Positions 18,009-26,960 of a stretch of DNA of 64,000 bases are shown here, in pieces. Numbering within the stretch: the first letter of the stretch is position 1; each line of letters opens with the position of its first letter. Below the pieces are notes generated by a model. That model searched no databases and was not told the DNA's origin. It saw only the letters and a program-made list of their open reading frames with translations. The translations under genes were made by a program, and so were the position numbers. This stretch comes from an uncultured Prevotella sp. (GTDB lineage: Bacteria > Bacteroidota > Bacteroidia > Bacteroidales > Bacteroidaceae), in NCBI GenBank assembly GCA_944320195.1, contig CALUGP010000008.1, positions 32,883-96,882 of the forward strand. Direction: 5' to 3'.

Positions 18009-18737
18009 ATGATGGATAAGTTTAAGGTCGTAATTGTAGAGGATGTGCCTTTGGAGTTGAAAGGTACTGAAGGTATTTTGAAAAATGATGTCCCGGAAGC
18101 GGAAATCATTGGAACAGCATGTAATGAGGTGGAATATTGGTGCCTGTTAAAACAGCAATTGCCTGATCTGATATTGCTTGATTTGGGGCTTGGGGGCTCT
18201 ACGACCGTAGGCGTGGAGATATGCCGTCAAACCAAGGAGGCATATAAGAATGTAAAGGTATTGATTTTTACAGGTGAAATACTTAATGAAAAGTTGTGGG
18301 TTGATGTGCTTGACGCAGGTTGTGACGGGATAATTCTCAAGAGTGGAGAATTGCTCACACGAGATGATATCGTCAGTGTCATGAACGGTCGCAAACTTGT
18401 GTTCAATCAGCCGATACTTGAAAAAATAATAACGCGTTTCAAGTATAGTGTGAACAAGCAGATTCTTAGGCAAGAGGCATTGGTCAATTACGAGATTGAC
18501 GAGTATGACGAGCGTTTTCTTCGTCATTTGGCTTTGGGGTATACCAAGGAGCAAATCACAGGTTTGCGCGGAATGCCATTTGGTGTGAAAAGCCTTGAGA
18601 AAAGACAGAATGAACTTGTAAAAAAACTGTTTCCTAATGGAAACGGTGGAGTGGGCGTGAACGCCACCCGGTTGGTAACAAAGTCGATTGAACTACATAT
18701 ACTTGATGCAGAAAATCTTTATCCTGATGAATATTAA
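18009..18737 (+). CDS. Response regulator with LuxR-like C-terminal helix-turn-helix (DUF5932-type)
   Basis: A 242-residue partner of the preceding kinase. The receiver domain shows the acidic pair in VVIVEDVP, the phospho-acceptor Asp 58 in LILLDLGLGG, the Thr in IFTGE and the Lys in IILKSGE. The C-terminal part (about 165-235) reads FLRHLALGYTKEQI, then SLEKRQNELVKKLFP and NATRLVTKSIELHIL. This is the spacing of a GerE/LuxR four-helix DNA-binding domain with diverged sequence. ATG 18009 is chosen over the codon at 17985. It lies 38 bases after the kinase stop, so both genes are probably one transcript. Targets are unknown. Confidence 0.82.
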   Translation: MMDKFKVVIVEDVPLELKGTEGILKNDVPEAEIIGTACNEVEYWCLLKQQLPDLILLDLGLGGSTTVGVEICRQTKEAYKNVKVLIFTGEILNEKLWVDVLDAGCDGIILKSGELLTRDDIVSVMNGRKLVFNQPILEKIITRFKYSVNKQILRQEALVNYEIDEYDERFLRHLALGYTKEQITGLRGMPFGVKSLEKRQNELVKKLFPNGNGGVGVNATRLVTKSIELHILDAENLYPDEY

Positions 18738-18783
18738 ATTATGCAAAGATCTGTTTTTTCACATTAACGCCTGATTGTCTGAT

Positions 18784-19407
18784 ATGGGATATAAGTTTTT
18801 CACTTTGTTATCAGTAATACTGATAATCGCTCAGTTGGCTTTGGTGCTGTCGTCATGGATAGTTGTTTCCATTATCCCGTCTCTCGCTTTAAAGTCATTG
18901 TTGAGCGGAGAGGGCATACGGTGGTTTCTTGGCAGTTTTGCAGACAACATTGCCAACCCGTCTCTCGCTTGGCTTGTTTTGTGTGCAATGGCTTATGGTG
19001 TGTGTGTAAGAAGCGGTTTGTGTAAAGCCTTGTTTGCATTGATGGGCGGTGGAGCTTTGACACACCGTCAGCGTCATGCGTTGTATTGGTCTTTCGCTGT
19101 TTTTGTCATATTGGCATCGGCAATGTCTTTGCTTGTCTTTATTCCTCATTCCATGCTTCTTGGTGTGACTGGAGGTTTTTATCCAAGTCCTTTGTGCAAG
19201 TCGGTTGTTCCCTTGTTGGCATTTTTTGTCTTGTCCACATCGTTTACATATGGTATTTCCTTTGGTGTGTACAATGGAGTTGGGGACATATTCAAGGGAC
19301 TGTGTTATGGTGTAGCTGTGTTGTCTCCTTGGTTTCCCGTATATGTGTTGTGCATTCAGTTGTTCAGTTCCGTTTGCTTTGTGTTTTCTTTTCCTTTTGT
19401 GTTATAG
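18784..19407 (+). CDS. Miniature AbgT-like membrane protein
   Basis: A 207-residue hydrophobic protein with about five membrane segments. Two parts resemble the AbgT (p-aminobenzoyl-glutamate) transporter family as I remember it. [11 protein letters not shown] with [14 protein letters not shown] matches the N-terminal region, and [33 protein letters not shown] and TYGISF match the region after the family's first hairpin. The roughly 130-residue stretch between them and the C-terminal ~150 residues are absent. AbgT proteins are normally about 500 residues, so this is half a fold. The frame is intact and shows no frameshift. The ATG at 18784 is used; TTG 18775 is possible. Its stop overlaps the end of hisB by 6 bases. 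Confidence 0.6.
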   Translation: MGYKFFTLLSVILIIAQLALVLSSWIVVSIIPSLALKSLLSGEGIRWFLGSFADNIANPSLAWLVLCAMAYGVCVRSGLCKALFALMGGGALTHRQRHALYWSFAVFVILASAMSLLVFIPHSMLLGVTGGFYPSPLCKSVVPLLAFFVLSTSFTYGISFGVYNGVGDIFKGLCYGVAVLSPWFPVYVLCIQLFSSVCFVFSFPFVL

Positions 19408-20478
19408 TGCTCCTTTTGTTGAAGGCAGTTCGTAGTGGTATATGTCGCGTTTCACAGCCATGCGCATGGCTCGTGCAAGGGCCTTGAATATGCCTTCTAT
19501 CTTGTGATGTTCGTTTTGCCCTTCAGCCATTATGTTGAGATTCATCCTTGCCGAGTCGCTCAGGCTCTTGAAAAAGTGAAGGAACATCTCAGTAGGCATC
19601 TCGCCTATTTTTTCTCGTTTAAAGTCTGCATTCCACACAAACCATGGGCGGCCGCCGAAGTCGAGCACAACCCTGCATAGGCTGTCGTCCATTGGCAGGC
19701 AATAACCATATCTCTCTATTCCACGTTTGTTCCCGAGTGCAGTCCGTATGCATTCGCCAAGTGCCAAGGCGGTATCCTCTATTGTGTGATGTTCATCGAC
19801 TTCAAGGTCGCCTGTGGTGTGGATGGTAATGTCCATCATGCCGTGTCGCCCGATTTGTTCGAGCATGTGGTCAAAGAATCCGATGCCAGTGGATATGTCA
19901 CATTTGCCAGAGCCATCGATATTTATTGCCACGTGTATTTTAGTCTCCTTCGTGATTCTGTCGACTTGGGCTGTACGTTCTCCTGCAAACAGTATTTCTG
20001 CAATTTTGTCCCATGTGACACCGTCTTGTCCCAATATCAGAGCTTTACAGCCAATATTGTCGGCCAATTGCCTGTCCGTATCGCGGTCACCTATCACGAA
20101 GCTTTCCCTTATGTCGTAAATCGGATTGTCCAAATATGCGGTCAGCATGCCAGTACCAGGTTTTCTGCACGGATGATTGTCTTCTGGGAAATGCCGGTCT
20201 ATGAGAACATCATCAAATATTATTCCTTCGCCCTCGAGCGTCTGCATTATGAAATTGTGTACGGGCCAGAACGTCTCTTCCGGAAAAGAACTTGTACCGA
20301 GTCCGTCCTGGTTGCTAACCATGACAAAACGGAAATCAAGCCGTGAGCGGATGAAACTTAGGTTTCTTAGTACTCCATTGGTGAATCTCAGTTTGTCGAA
20401 CGAGTCCACTTGTTCGTCGTGAGGCTCTTCCACAAGTGTGCCGTCACGGTCGATGAATAAGATACGTTGTTTAGCCAT
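19402..20478 (-). CDS. hisB: Bifunctional histidinol-phosphatase / imidazoleglycerol-phosphate dehydratase
   Basis: A 358-residue fusion enzyme covering steps 7 and 9 of histidine synthesis. The N-terminal HAD phosphatase (about 1-165) has the DxD nucleophile in [11 protein letters not shown] (Asp 10 and 12), [15 protein letters not shown], and the zinc-site Cys/His set around [13 protein letters not shown]. The dehydratase domain (about 180-358) has [31 protein letters not shown] and [15 protein letters not shown]. No other his gene is in the window. Upstream, 7 bases away, is a membrane-protein gene of unrelated appearance. Confidence 0.95.
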   Translation of the reverse strand: MAKQRILFIDRDGTLVEEPHDEQVDSFDKLRFTNGVLRNLSFIRSRLDFRFVMVSNQDGLGTSSFPEETFWPVHNFIMQTLEGEGIIFDDVLIDRHFPEDNHPCRKPGTGMLTAYLDNPIYDIRESFVIGDRDTDRQLADNIGCKALILGQDGVTWDKIAEILFAGERTAQVDRITKETKIHVAINIDGSGKCDISTGIGFFDHMLEQIGRHGMMDITIHTTGDLEVDEHHTIEDTALALGECIRTALGNKRGIERYGYCLPMDDSLCRVVLDFGGRPWFVWNADFKREKIGEMPTEMFLHFFKSLSDSARMNLNIMAEGQNEHHKIEGIFKALARAMRMAVKRDIYHYELPSTKGAL

Positions 20479-20485
20479 ACTGTTT

Positions 20486-21370
20486 TTACCCTTTCAGTTC
20501 ATTTGCTATTTCTTTCTTTTCCTTTTCTCTTGTGGCGATGCTTCCGTAGAGGAAATAGCACACAAAAACTATGAAGATGTTTACATACGCCCAAATGAAG
20601 AATGTCAGCGTGAACACCGCGGCTTGGATTGCCGTGAAGTATGATGGCAAACCTGTAGGATCTCCGATAAAGTTCACTCCGTAAACAGAATATGAGTTGG
20701 CCGCCAGTACGATAAACATTGGCAATGACACCAACAACGAGCAGGGGATGACGCAGAGTTCCGCAAGGAACAGCGCGGTAAACACCAATCCCCAGTGGCG
20801 CAGTCCAACGGCGTATGTCTTGGCTGCCATCCGTCTCAGCTTGCATTCAGGTTCCATCATGTATTTCATTGATGTATAAACAAAAGGGAGCATCAGTAGC
20901 GCTACCACCACCGACATTCCACCCAGGCAGATAAATACGGGCTGCATGTCTGCCAATGTGGCATATTGCTGTGATTCCACAATTCCAAACACAACCGCGG
21001 CACACACTCCGATCAGTACAATGCCGGCCACAATGCAGCATGCTGTCAGTATGCCGCACCGTGCCAAGTTCCATCTCATCGGACGGCCATTGACCAGATG
21101 CATCACTCTTGCTTGAAATACTGTCCCGGCGGCAATTGCCGCCAATGTTGCTACGCATAACATGACGGCAAGCCCAAAGCCGCCGCCATACAACATGGCG
21201 TGTATGTATAATGAAAGATATAAGGCCGACACCATTGCCAGCACCAGACTGTAAGCCCATGTGCGGCTAAATATCACCTTAATGTTGTCGAACAGCATCC
21301 TGTGCGCCTCCGACAGGCAGGCTGTGTAGCTGCGGCTTTTGTTTATTACTGCTTGTTTTAAGTTGTCCAT
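20486..21370 (-). CDS. Conserved multi-spanning membrane protein
   Basis: A 294-residue protein of unknown function. After a soluble N-terminus ([19 protein letters not shown]) it has six or seven hydrophobic helices, for example [38 protein letters not shown] and IIWAY-like [20 protein letters not shown] near the end, and then a charged tail [13 protein letters not shown]. The frame continues upstream to 21697, but this would overlap the divergent oxidoreductase gene and its promoter; the start at 21370 is better. It is followed directly by hisB. I cannot assign a family. Confidence 0.7.
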   Translation of the reverse strand: MDNLKQAVINKSRSYTACLSEAHRMLFDNIKVIFSRTWAYSLVLAMVSALYLSLYIHAMLYGGGFGLAVMLCVATLAAIAAGTVFQARVMHLVNGRPMRWNLARCGILTACCIVAGIVLIGVCAAVVFGIVESQQYATLADMQPVFICLGGMSVVVALLMLPFVYTSMKYMMEPECKLRRMAAKTYAVGLRHWGLVFTALFLAELCVIPCSLLVSLPMFIVLAANSYSVYGVNFIGDPTGLPSYFTAIQAAVFTLTFFIWAYVNIFIVFVCYFLYGSIATREKEKKEIANELKG

Positions 21371-21436
21371 GCTGTTGAAAGTTGTTTCGGCCGGCTTTTC
21401 ATGTAGGGGTTTGCGCCTGCATTCCGGTTTTTGGCA

Positions 21437-21444
21437 CAAAGGTA
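21437..21444 (-). promoter_or_regulatory. -7 element for the membrane protein-hisB transcript
   Basis: The minus strand reads TACCTTTG here, a perfect TAnnTTTG, 67 bases before the membrane-protein start. A -33 TTTG at the usual distance is not evident. Confidence 0.5.
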
Positions 21445-21489
21445 ACAATATTATTGCTAACATGGGGGCATGGTATGGATAAAATTTGC

Positions 21490-21497
21490 TAACTTTG
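21490..21497 (+). promoter_or_regulatory. -7 element for the oxidoreductase gene
   Basis: TAACTTTG lies 87 bases before the oxidoreductase ATG, back to back with the minus-strand element at 21437-21444. No clear -33 partner is visible. Confidence 0.4.
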
Positions 21498-21584
21498 TAT
21501 CGAAAATTGCGTAATGGCGTTTCGGCGGCGGTTAACGACGGGCTTGCCCATGCGCTTATATGCAAACCGTAAAAATGATAAGGC

Positions 21585-22568
21585 ATGAAACTACTAAGAT
21601 GGGGATTCATCGGTTGCGGAGAAGTGACCGAAAAGAAGTCAGGGCCGGCTTTTAACGAGGTTGAAGGCTCGAGTGTCGTGGCGGTGATGAGTCGCAATGC
21701 CGATAAGGCGCGTTCCTATGCGGAGCGCCACCATGTCGGCAAGTGGTATGCAGACGCCCAGGAACTGATAGACGACCCTGACGTCAATGCTGTCTATATA
21801 GCCACGCCGCCTTCCAGTCACGCAACGTTCGCCATATTGGCCATGCGTGCCGGAAAGCCTGTGTACGTGGAGAAGCCCTTGGCCGCTAATTACGACGATT
21901 GCGCCAGGATAAACCGTGTGAGTCAACAGACTGGCGTGCCCTGCTTTGTGGCCTATTACCGCCGCTATCTGCCTTATTTCAAGAAGGTGAAAGACATCAT
22001 ACGGCAGCAGGGCATAGGCCGTGTGATGAACGTGCAGGTAAGATTTTCCTGTCCGCCGCGCGACCTCGACTATGCTGCAGCCGCGTCCCTGCCTTGGCGC
22101 CTGCAGCCGGACATCGCCGGTGGGGGCTACTTCTACGACCTTGCCCCTCACCAGCTTGATTTGCTTCAAGACCTCTTTGGTGTCATAGTCGAGGCTGAGG
22201 GCATCTGTGCCAACCGTGCCGGACTGTATGCAGCAGAAGATAGCGTCAGTGCCTGTTTCCGTTTCGAGGACGGGCTGACCGGTAGCGGCTCGTGGTGTTT
22301 CGCCGGCCATAAGTCGGCTAAAGAAGATCGGGTGGAGATTATCGGAGACAAGGGCATGCTGTGCTTCTCCGTCTTCAATTACGACCCCATACAAATTGTC
22401 ACCAGCGATGGTGCCACAAGCGTGGTCGTACCAAATCCTCCATACGTGCAGCTTCCATTGATACGCGCCGTCATCGAGGATCTGCAGGGACGCGGCGTAT
22501 GTTCGTGCACCTGTGTGTCCGCAACCCCCGTCAACTGGGTAATGGACAGGATTCTCGGAAAGTTTTGA
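21585..22568 (+). CDS. Gfo/Idh/MocA family NAD(P)-dependent oxidoreductase
   Basis: A 327-residue dehydrogenase. The Rossmann dinucleotide site is WGFIGCGEVTEKKSGPAF at the N-terminus (GxGxxx form), followed by VYIATPPSSH and the family hallmark KPVYVEKPLAA (EKP with the catalytic-region Lys, about residues 92-102). The C-terminal alpha/beta domain has GGGYFYDLAPHQLDLLQDLFG, whose DxxxH pattern supplies the usual Asp/His pair. Substrates in this family are sugars, inositols or biliverdin; nothing here fixes the choice. A 310-residue frame on the opposite strand (21639-22571) is a shadow of this gene. Confidence 0.9.
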   Translation: MKLLRWGFIGCGEVTEKKSGPAFNEVEGSSVVAVMSRNADKARSYAERHHVGKWYADAQELIDDPDVNAVYIATPPSSHATFAILAMRAGKPVYVEKPLAANYDDCARINRVSQQTGVPCFVAYYRRYLPYFKKVKDIIRQQGIGRVMNVQVRFSCPPRDLDYAAAASLPWRLQPDIAGGGYFYDLAPHQLDLLQDLFGVIVEAEGICANRAGLYAAEDSVSACFRFEDGLTGSGSWCFAGHKSAKEDRVEIIGDKGMLCFSVFNYDPIQIVTSDGATSVVVPNPPYVQLPLIRAVIEDLQGRGVCSCTCVSATPVNWVMDRILGKF

Positions 22569-22597
22569 CAACAGTAATCCATCTGTAATATATGAAC

Positions 22598-22641
22598 GTT
22601 GACATTGCCACCTCTGGACGTTGACATCGTAACCTCTGGAC
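22598..22641. repeat. Two tandem 22-bp direct repeats
   Basis: GTTGACATTGCC followed by ACCTCTGGAC (22598-22619) is repeated at once as GTTGACATCGTA followed by ACCTCTGGAC (22620-22641), with 3 differences in 22. The unit length equals that of the six phased arrays elsewhere, but the sequence is different. It lies just after the oxidoreductase stop. The following bases up to about 22857 hold nothing else that I recognise. Confidence 0.75.
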
Positions 22642-22857
22642 GAAGGTGAAAAGAAGGGATAGGGCTATTTGATTTGTCGTTAGTTTGGCATAAGGAATTG
22701 TCTTTCTTGTCTTTTTATCCCAGAGATATAAAAGTTTGCCATGCGTTTTCTCCGTGTATTGTCAAAAATGTTGTTCCTTACTTCTTGCTTATTGTCTTAA
22801 TTGTCATGTCTGCCAGTAGTGTGGTGGCGTAAATAGGCTTAAACTTTTGCCCAAAGT

Positions 22858-22888
22858 TTTGGTAAAACGATTTTTTTACTTAACTTTG
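22858..22888 (+). promoter_or_regulatory. Promoter of ileS
   Basis: TTTG at 22858-22861 and TAACTTTG at 22881-22888 are separated by exactly 19 bases, a textbook Bacteroidetes housekeeping promoter. The ileS ATG lies 40 bases downstream. Confidence 0.8.
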
Positions 22889-22928
22889 CGGCTCAAATAA
22901 ACAAGGATAAAAACGTAAGGAAACAGAT

Positions 22929-25900
22929 ATGTCCAACAAATTCGCCGAACATAAGGGTCTTGATTTGACAACTACCAACAAGACCGTATTAGAAGAATGG
23001 AACAGCAGCGACGTGTTCCGCAAATCTATAACAGAGCGTGAGGGTTGTCCTCAGTTCGTGTTCTTTGAGGGGCCTCCTTCGGCCAACGGCCATCCTGGCA
23101 TCCACCATGTGTTAGCACGCACAATAAAGGACACCTTTAATCGGTACAAGACAATGAAGGGATACCAGGTTCACCGCAAGGCCGGGTGGGACACTCACGG
23201 ACTGCCTGTAGAGCTTGGCGTCGAAAAAGAGCTTGGCATAACCAAGGCGGATATTGACAACAGGGAGTCTGACAAATACATATCTGTTGAAGACTATAAC
23301 AAGAAGTGTCGTGAGAACGTGATGAAATTCACTGCCGAGTGGCGCGACCTTACTGAGAAGATGGGCTATTGGGTTGATCTTGACCACCCTTACATAACGT
23401 ATGATAACAAATACATTGAAACCCTTTGGTGGCTCTTGAAGCAACTTTATGACAAAGGCCTGCTGTACAAGGGATATACAATACAGCCTTATTCACCGGC
23501 TGCAGGTACGGGACTGTCAAGCCACGAACTTAACCAGCCTGGATGTTACCGTGACGTGAAGGACACCACGGCTACGGTGCAGTTCACCATAGTAGACCCG
23601 AAGCCTGAGATGGCGGAGTGGGGCAAGCCCTACTTCCTGGCTTGGACGACTACGCCGTGGACGCTCGCTGCCAACTCTGCGCTGTGCGTGCGCCCAGACA
23701 TCGACTATGTGGCCGTGCAGACGTACAACCATTACAGCGGCGACCCTGTGACAGTCGTGCTGGCAGAAGTTCTCGTGCCGTCGTATTTCAACCCGAAGGG
23801 CGAGGGCGCGGACTTGTCATCATACAAGAAAGGCGACAAGGTTATACCTTATAATATAGTAGCGCATTACAAGGGTGCTGACCTAGTTGGCATGAGGTAT
23901 GAGCAACTGTTGCCGATGATAAGCCCGATGACAGACGGGGCGTTCCGTGTAATTCCCGGCGATTATGTCACCACTGAGGACGGTACGGGCATAGTGCATA
24001 TCGCTCCGAACTTCGGTGCAGACGATGCCAACGTGGCCAAGAAAGCTGGCGTGCCGCCCATTGTGCTTATTGACAAGAAAGGCAATAAGAGACCGATAGT
24101 TGACCTCGAGGGTAAATATTACTTGACGGAAGACCTTGACGACGAGTTCGTCAAAAAGCATGTCAACGTAGAGGCTTGGGGTAAGTATTCGGGACGTTAT
24201 GTGAAGAATGCTTACGATGAAACCTTAACAGACAAGGACGAGACCCTTGACGTGACCATCTGCATGGACCTGAAGGCGCGTGGCATGGCGTTTAAAATAG
24301 AGAAGCACGTACACAACTATCCCCACTGTTGGCGCACGGACAAGCCGATACTTTATTATCCGCTTGACAGTTGGTTCATACGTTCGACGGCTTGCAAGGA
24401 CAGAATGGTTGAGCTGAACAAGACTATCAACTGGAAACCAGAAAGCACAGGTACGGGACGCTTCGGCAACTGGCTTGAGAACCTTAACGACTGGAATCTC
24501 AGCCGCAGCCGCTTCTGGGGCACTCCGCTGCCCGTCTGGCGCGATGAGGATGGTAACGAGACCTGCATCGGTTCGTTGCAGCAACTTTACGATGAAATAG
24601 AAAAGAGCGTTGAAGCGGACTTCATGGTGTCAAATCCGTTGAAAGACAAGGGCTTTGTTCCTGGCGACTATTCTCAGGAAAATTACGACAAGATAGACCT
24701 TCACCGTCCGTATGTTGACAACATCACATTGTGCAGCAAGGCTGGCAAACCCATGAAGCGTGAAACGGATTTGATAGACGTATGGTTTGATTCGGGCAGT
24801 ATGCCATATGCGCAGATACATTATCCGTTTGAGAATGCCGATGCGGTTGACAAGCGTACAGCTTTTCCAGCCGACTTCATAAATGAAGGCGTAGACCAGA
24901 CACGCGGATGGTTCTTTACTCTGCATGCTATTGCGACAATGGTGTTTGACAGCGTGGCGTTCAAGAATGTCATTTCAAGCGGTCTTGTGCTTGACGCAAA
25001 GGGCAACAAGATGAGCAAACGTCTTGGAAACGCCGTTGACCCGTTTGAAACAATAGAGAGATATGGTGCTGACGCTGTGCGTTTTTACATGCTGACCAAC
25101 TCGTCGCCGTGGGATAATCTGAAGTTCGACCCCAACGGTGTAGACGAGGTTCGCCGCAAATTTTTCGGCACTTTGTACAACACATATTCGTTCTTCAGTC
25201 TCTATGCCAATGTCGATGGGTTTGACTATTCTCAAGAAGAGATCCCCGTTGCAGAGCGCCCTGAGATTGACCGGTGGATATTGTCAGAACTGAACTCACT
25301 CATTAAAAGTGTCGACTGTGCGCTTGCCGAATACGAGCCGACTAAGGCTGGGCGACTTATTGATTCGTTCGTTAATGACGACTTGAGCAACTGGTATGTA
25401 CGCCTCAACCGCAAGCGCTTCTGGGGTAAGGAAATGTACAAGGACAAGCTCTCTGCTTATGAGACATTGTACACATGTCTTGAAACTGTGGCCAGGTTGC
25501 TGGCTCCGTTCTCTCCGTTCTACGCAGATCAGCTTTACATGGACCTGACAAGGGTGACAGGCCGTGGCAACAAGGTTTCGGTGCATCTAGACAAATTCCC
25601 TGAAGCAGATGAAAGTCTTCTTGACAATGACTTAGAGGCGCGCATGAAGATGGCGCAAAAGATAACCTCTATGGTTCTGGCTCTGCGCCGTAAGGTAAAC
25701 ATTAAGGTGCGTCAGCCGCTGCAGTGTATGATGATTCCTGCTGTAGATGATGTGCAGAAAAGGCGCATAGAAGCTGTCAAGAAACTGGTCGAGAATGAAG
25801 TAAATGTTAAAGAACTGAAGTTTGTCGAAGGAGCTGATGTCCTTGTGAAGAAGGTTAAATGCAATTTCCGCACGATGGGAAAGAAGTTCGGCAAACTGAT

Positions 25901-26360
25901 GAAGGGCATAGCTGCCGAAATGGACACGTTAGCCCAAGCAGACATAGCCGCATTCGAGAAAGCCGGAGAAATAAAGATAAATGTTGAAGGACAGGCTGTC
26001 ATGGTGGAACTTGCCGATGTTGAAATTATTAATGAGGATATTCCAGGCTGGCTTGTGGCCAACGACGGCAACCTTACGGTGGCTCTTGAGGTTGAGCTTA
26101 ACGATGAACTGCGCAATGAGGGCATGGCTCGCGAGCTTATCAACCGCATCCAAAATCTCCGCAAAGAATGTGGGTTGGAGATTACCGACCGCGTGAACGT
26201 ATGCATATCGCCGGACAACCGCGTGAAAGATGCGGTTGACTCATTCTCTGACTACATAAAGGGGCAGGTTCTTGCTGACAGCATTTCGCTTGTCGAAAAT
26301 ACAGGACAGGAGGTTGATATGGATGGGTTCAGCGTGCACATAAATGTGAGCAAGGCTTAA
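22929..26360 (+). CDS. ileS: Isoleucyl-tRNA synthetase
   Basis: A 1143-residue class I aminoacyl-tRNA synthetase that charges tRNA-Ile and edits valine. The ATP-binding HIGH region is PPSANGHPGIHH (residues 49-60) and KMSKR is at 694-698. The CP1 editing domain lies between them (TTTPWTLAANSALCV, then EDGTGIVHIAPNFGADD). The anticodon-binding domain follows from about residue 780 (DRWILSELNSLIKS). The length fits the long Bacteroidetes/eukaryote-like IleS class. It has its own promoter and is followed by a DksA-family gene after 65 bases. Confidence 0.98.
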   Translation: MSNKFAEHKGLDLTTTNKTVLEEWNSSDVFRKSITEREGCPQFVFFEGPPSANGHPGIHHVLARTIKDTFNRYKTMKGYQVHRKAGWDTHGLPVELGVEKELGITKADIDNRESDKYISVEDYNKKCRENVMKFTAEWRDLTEKMGYWVDLDHPYITYDNKYIETLWWLLKQLYDKGLLYKGYTIQPYSPAAGTGLSSHELNQPGCYRDVKDTTATVQFTIVDPKPEMAEWGKPYFLAWTTTPWTLAANSALCVRPDIDYVAVQTYNHYSGDPVTVVLAEVLVPSYFNPKGEGADLSSYKKGDKVIPYNIVAHYKGADLVGMRYEQLLPMISPMTDGAFRVIPGDYVTTEDGTGIVHIAPNFGADDANVAKKAGVPPIVLIDKKGNKRPIVDLEGKYYLTEDLDDEFVKKHVNVEAWGKYSGRYVKNAYDETLTDKDETLDVTICMDLKARGMAFKIEKHVHNYPHCWRTDKPILYYPLDSWFIRSTACKDRMVELNKTINWKPESTGTGRFGNWLENLNDWNLSRSRFWGTPLPVWRDEDGNETCIGSLQQLYDEIEKSVEADFMVSNPLKDKGFVPGDYSQENYDKIDLHRPYVDNITLCSKAGKPMKRETDLIDVWFDSGSMPYAQIHYPFENADAVDKRTAFPADFINEGVDQTRGWFFTLHAIATMVFDSVAFKNVISSGLVLDAKGNKMSKRLGNAVDPFETIERYGADAVRFYMLTNSSPWDNLKFDPNGVDEVRRKFFGTLYNTYSFFSLYANVDGFDYSQEEIPVAERPEIDRWILSELNSLIKSVDCALAEYEPTKAGRLIDSFVNDDLSNWYVRLNRKRFWGKEMYKDKLSAYETLYTCLETVARLLAPFSPFYADQLYMDLTRVTGRGNKVSVHLDKFPEADESLLDNDLEARMKMAQKITSMVLALRRKVNIKVRQPLQCMMIPAVDDVQKRRIEAVKKLVENEVNVKELKFVEGADVLVKKVKCNFRTMGKKFGKLMKGIAAEMDTLAQADIAAFEKAGEIKINVEGQAVMVELADVEIINEDIPGWLVANDGNLTVALEVELNDELRNEGMARELINRIQNLRKECGLEITDRVNVCISPDNRVKDAVDSFSDYIKGQVLADSISLVENTGQEVDMDGFSVHINVSKA

Positions 26361-26425
26361 AAGCGGCCGTTGCTTTAACCCAAACTTCATACGCATGTGG
26401 ATTATTAACTTTAAAACATCATATT

Positions 26426-26806
26426 ATGGCAGAAAAAACACGTTACAGCGATGAGGAACTTGAAGAGTTCAGGGGAATCATTAACGAGAAGCTCAAACTG
26501 GCAAGACGCGATTACAACCAGATGATGAGGACGCTGATGAACGCTGACGGCAACGATGTGGACGACACTTCACCTACTTACAAAGTTCTTGAAGAAGGAA
26601 GTGCGACACAGACGAAAGAAGAGCTTATACAGCAGGCCAGCCGCTTGCAGAAGTTCATTCAGGGGCTTGAGGCCGCCATTGTAAGGATAGAGAACAAGAC
26701 CTATGGCATTGACCGTATCACAGGCGAGCTTATACCCAAAGAGCGCCTGCGTGCTGTCCCTCACGCAACGCTCAGTGTCGCGTCAAAGAATGCCAGGAAA
26801 AAGTAA
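26426..26806 (+). CDS. DksA/TraR-family protein without zinc-finger cysteines
   Basis: A 126-residue protein with a long N-terminal coiled-coil pair (EELEEFRGIINEKLKLAR, then ELIQQASRLQKFIQGLEAAI) and a C-terminal DksA-like block YGIDRITGELIPKERLRAVPHAT. In canonical DksA this block reads YGxCxxCGxxI-xxxRLxAxPxAxxC. Here all four metal-binding cysteines are gone, and the protein has no cysteine at all. DksA relatives enter the secondary channel of RNA polymerase; cysteine-poor versions still do so in some bacteria. The position between ileS and lspA is usual in Bacteroidetes. Confidence 0.88.
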   Translation: MAEKTRYSDEELEEFRGIINEKLKLARRDYNQMMRTLMNADGNDVDDTSPTYKVLEEGSATQTKEELIQQASRLQKFIQGLEAAIVRIENKTYGIDRITGELIPKERLRAVPHATLSVASKNARKK

Positions 26807-26833
26807 GAATGCAATGTTTGCATAGACTGGGAA

Positions 26834-26932
26834 CATGTGAATGATGGGAAGTTGAACCTTATGGGCTGTTTTGATTGGACTGTGCGCGGTCGTTAAACAA
26901 TCAATAGGCCATAGTGTTCAATTTCCCACATG
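26834..26932 (+). terminator. Large imperfect hairpin between the DksA-like gene and lspA
   Basis: Bases 26834-26877 (CATGTG, a 6-base insertion, then GGGAAGTTGAAC ... TTGATTG) pair with 26898-26932 (CAATCAATAGGCC ... TTTCCCACATG) as an imperfect inverted repeat around a 20-base loop. CTTTTT follows at 26933-26938. It may terminate the ileS transcript or act as a folded leader for lspA, whose start is only 29 bases away. Confidence 0.6.
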
Positions 26933-26960
26933 CTTTTTAAAAGTAAATATTAAATCTGTA

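Noticed and set aside
18784-19407. Pseudogene of a full-length AbgT transporter
   Set aside because: The frame is intact from start to stop. The two matching regions are joined without frameshift, and no remnants of the missing parts are seen before hisB.
21639-22571. 310-residue minus-strand ORF
   Set aside because: It lies entirely opposite the well-supported Gfo/Idh/MocA oxidoreductase gene and has no domain-like motifs.
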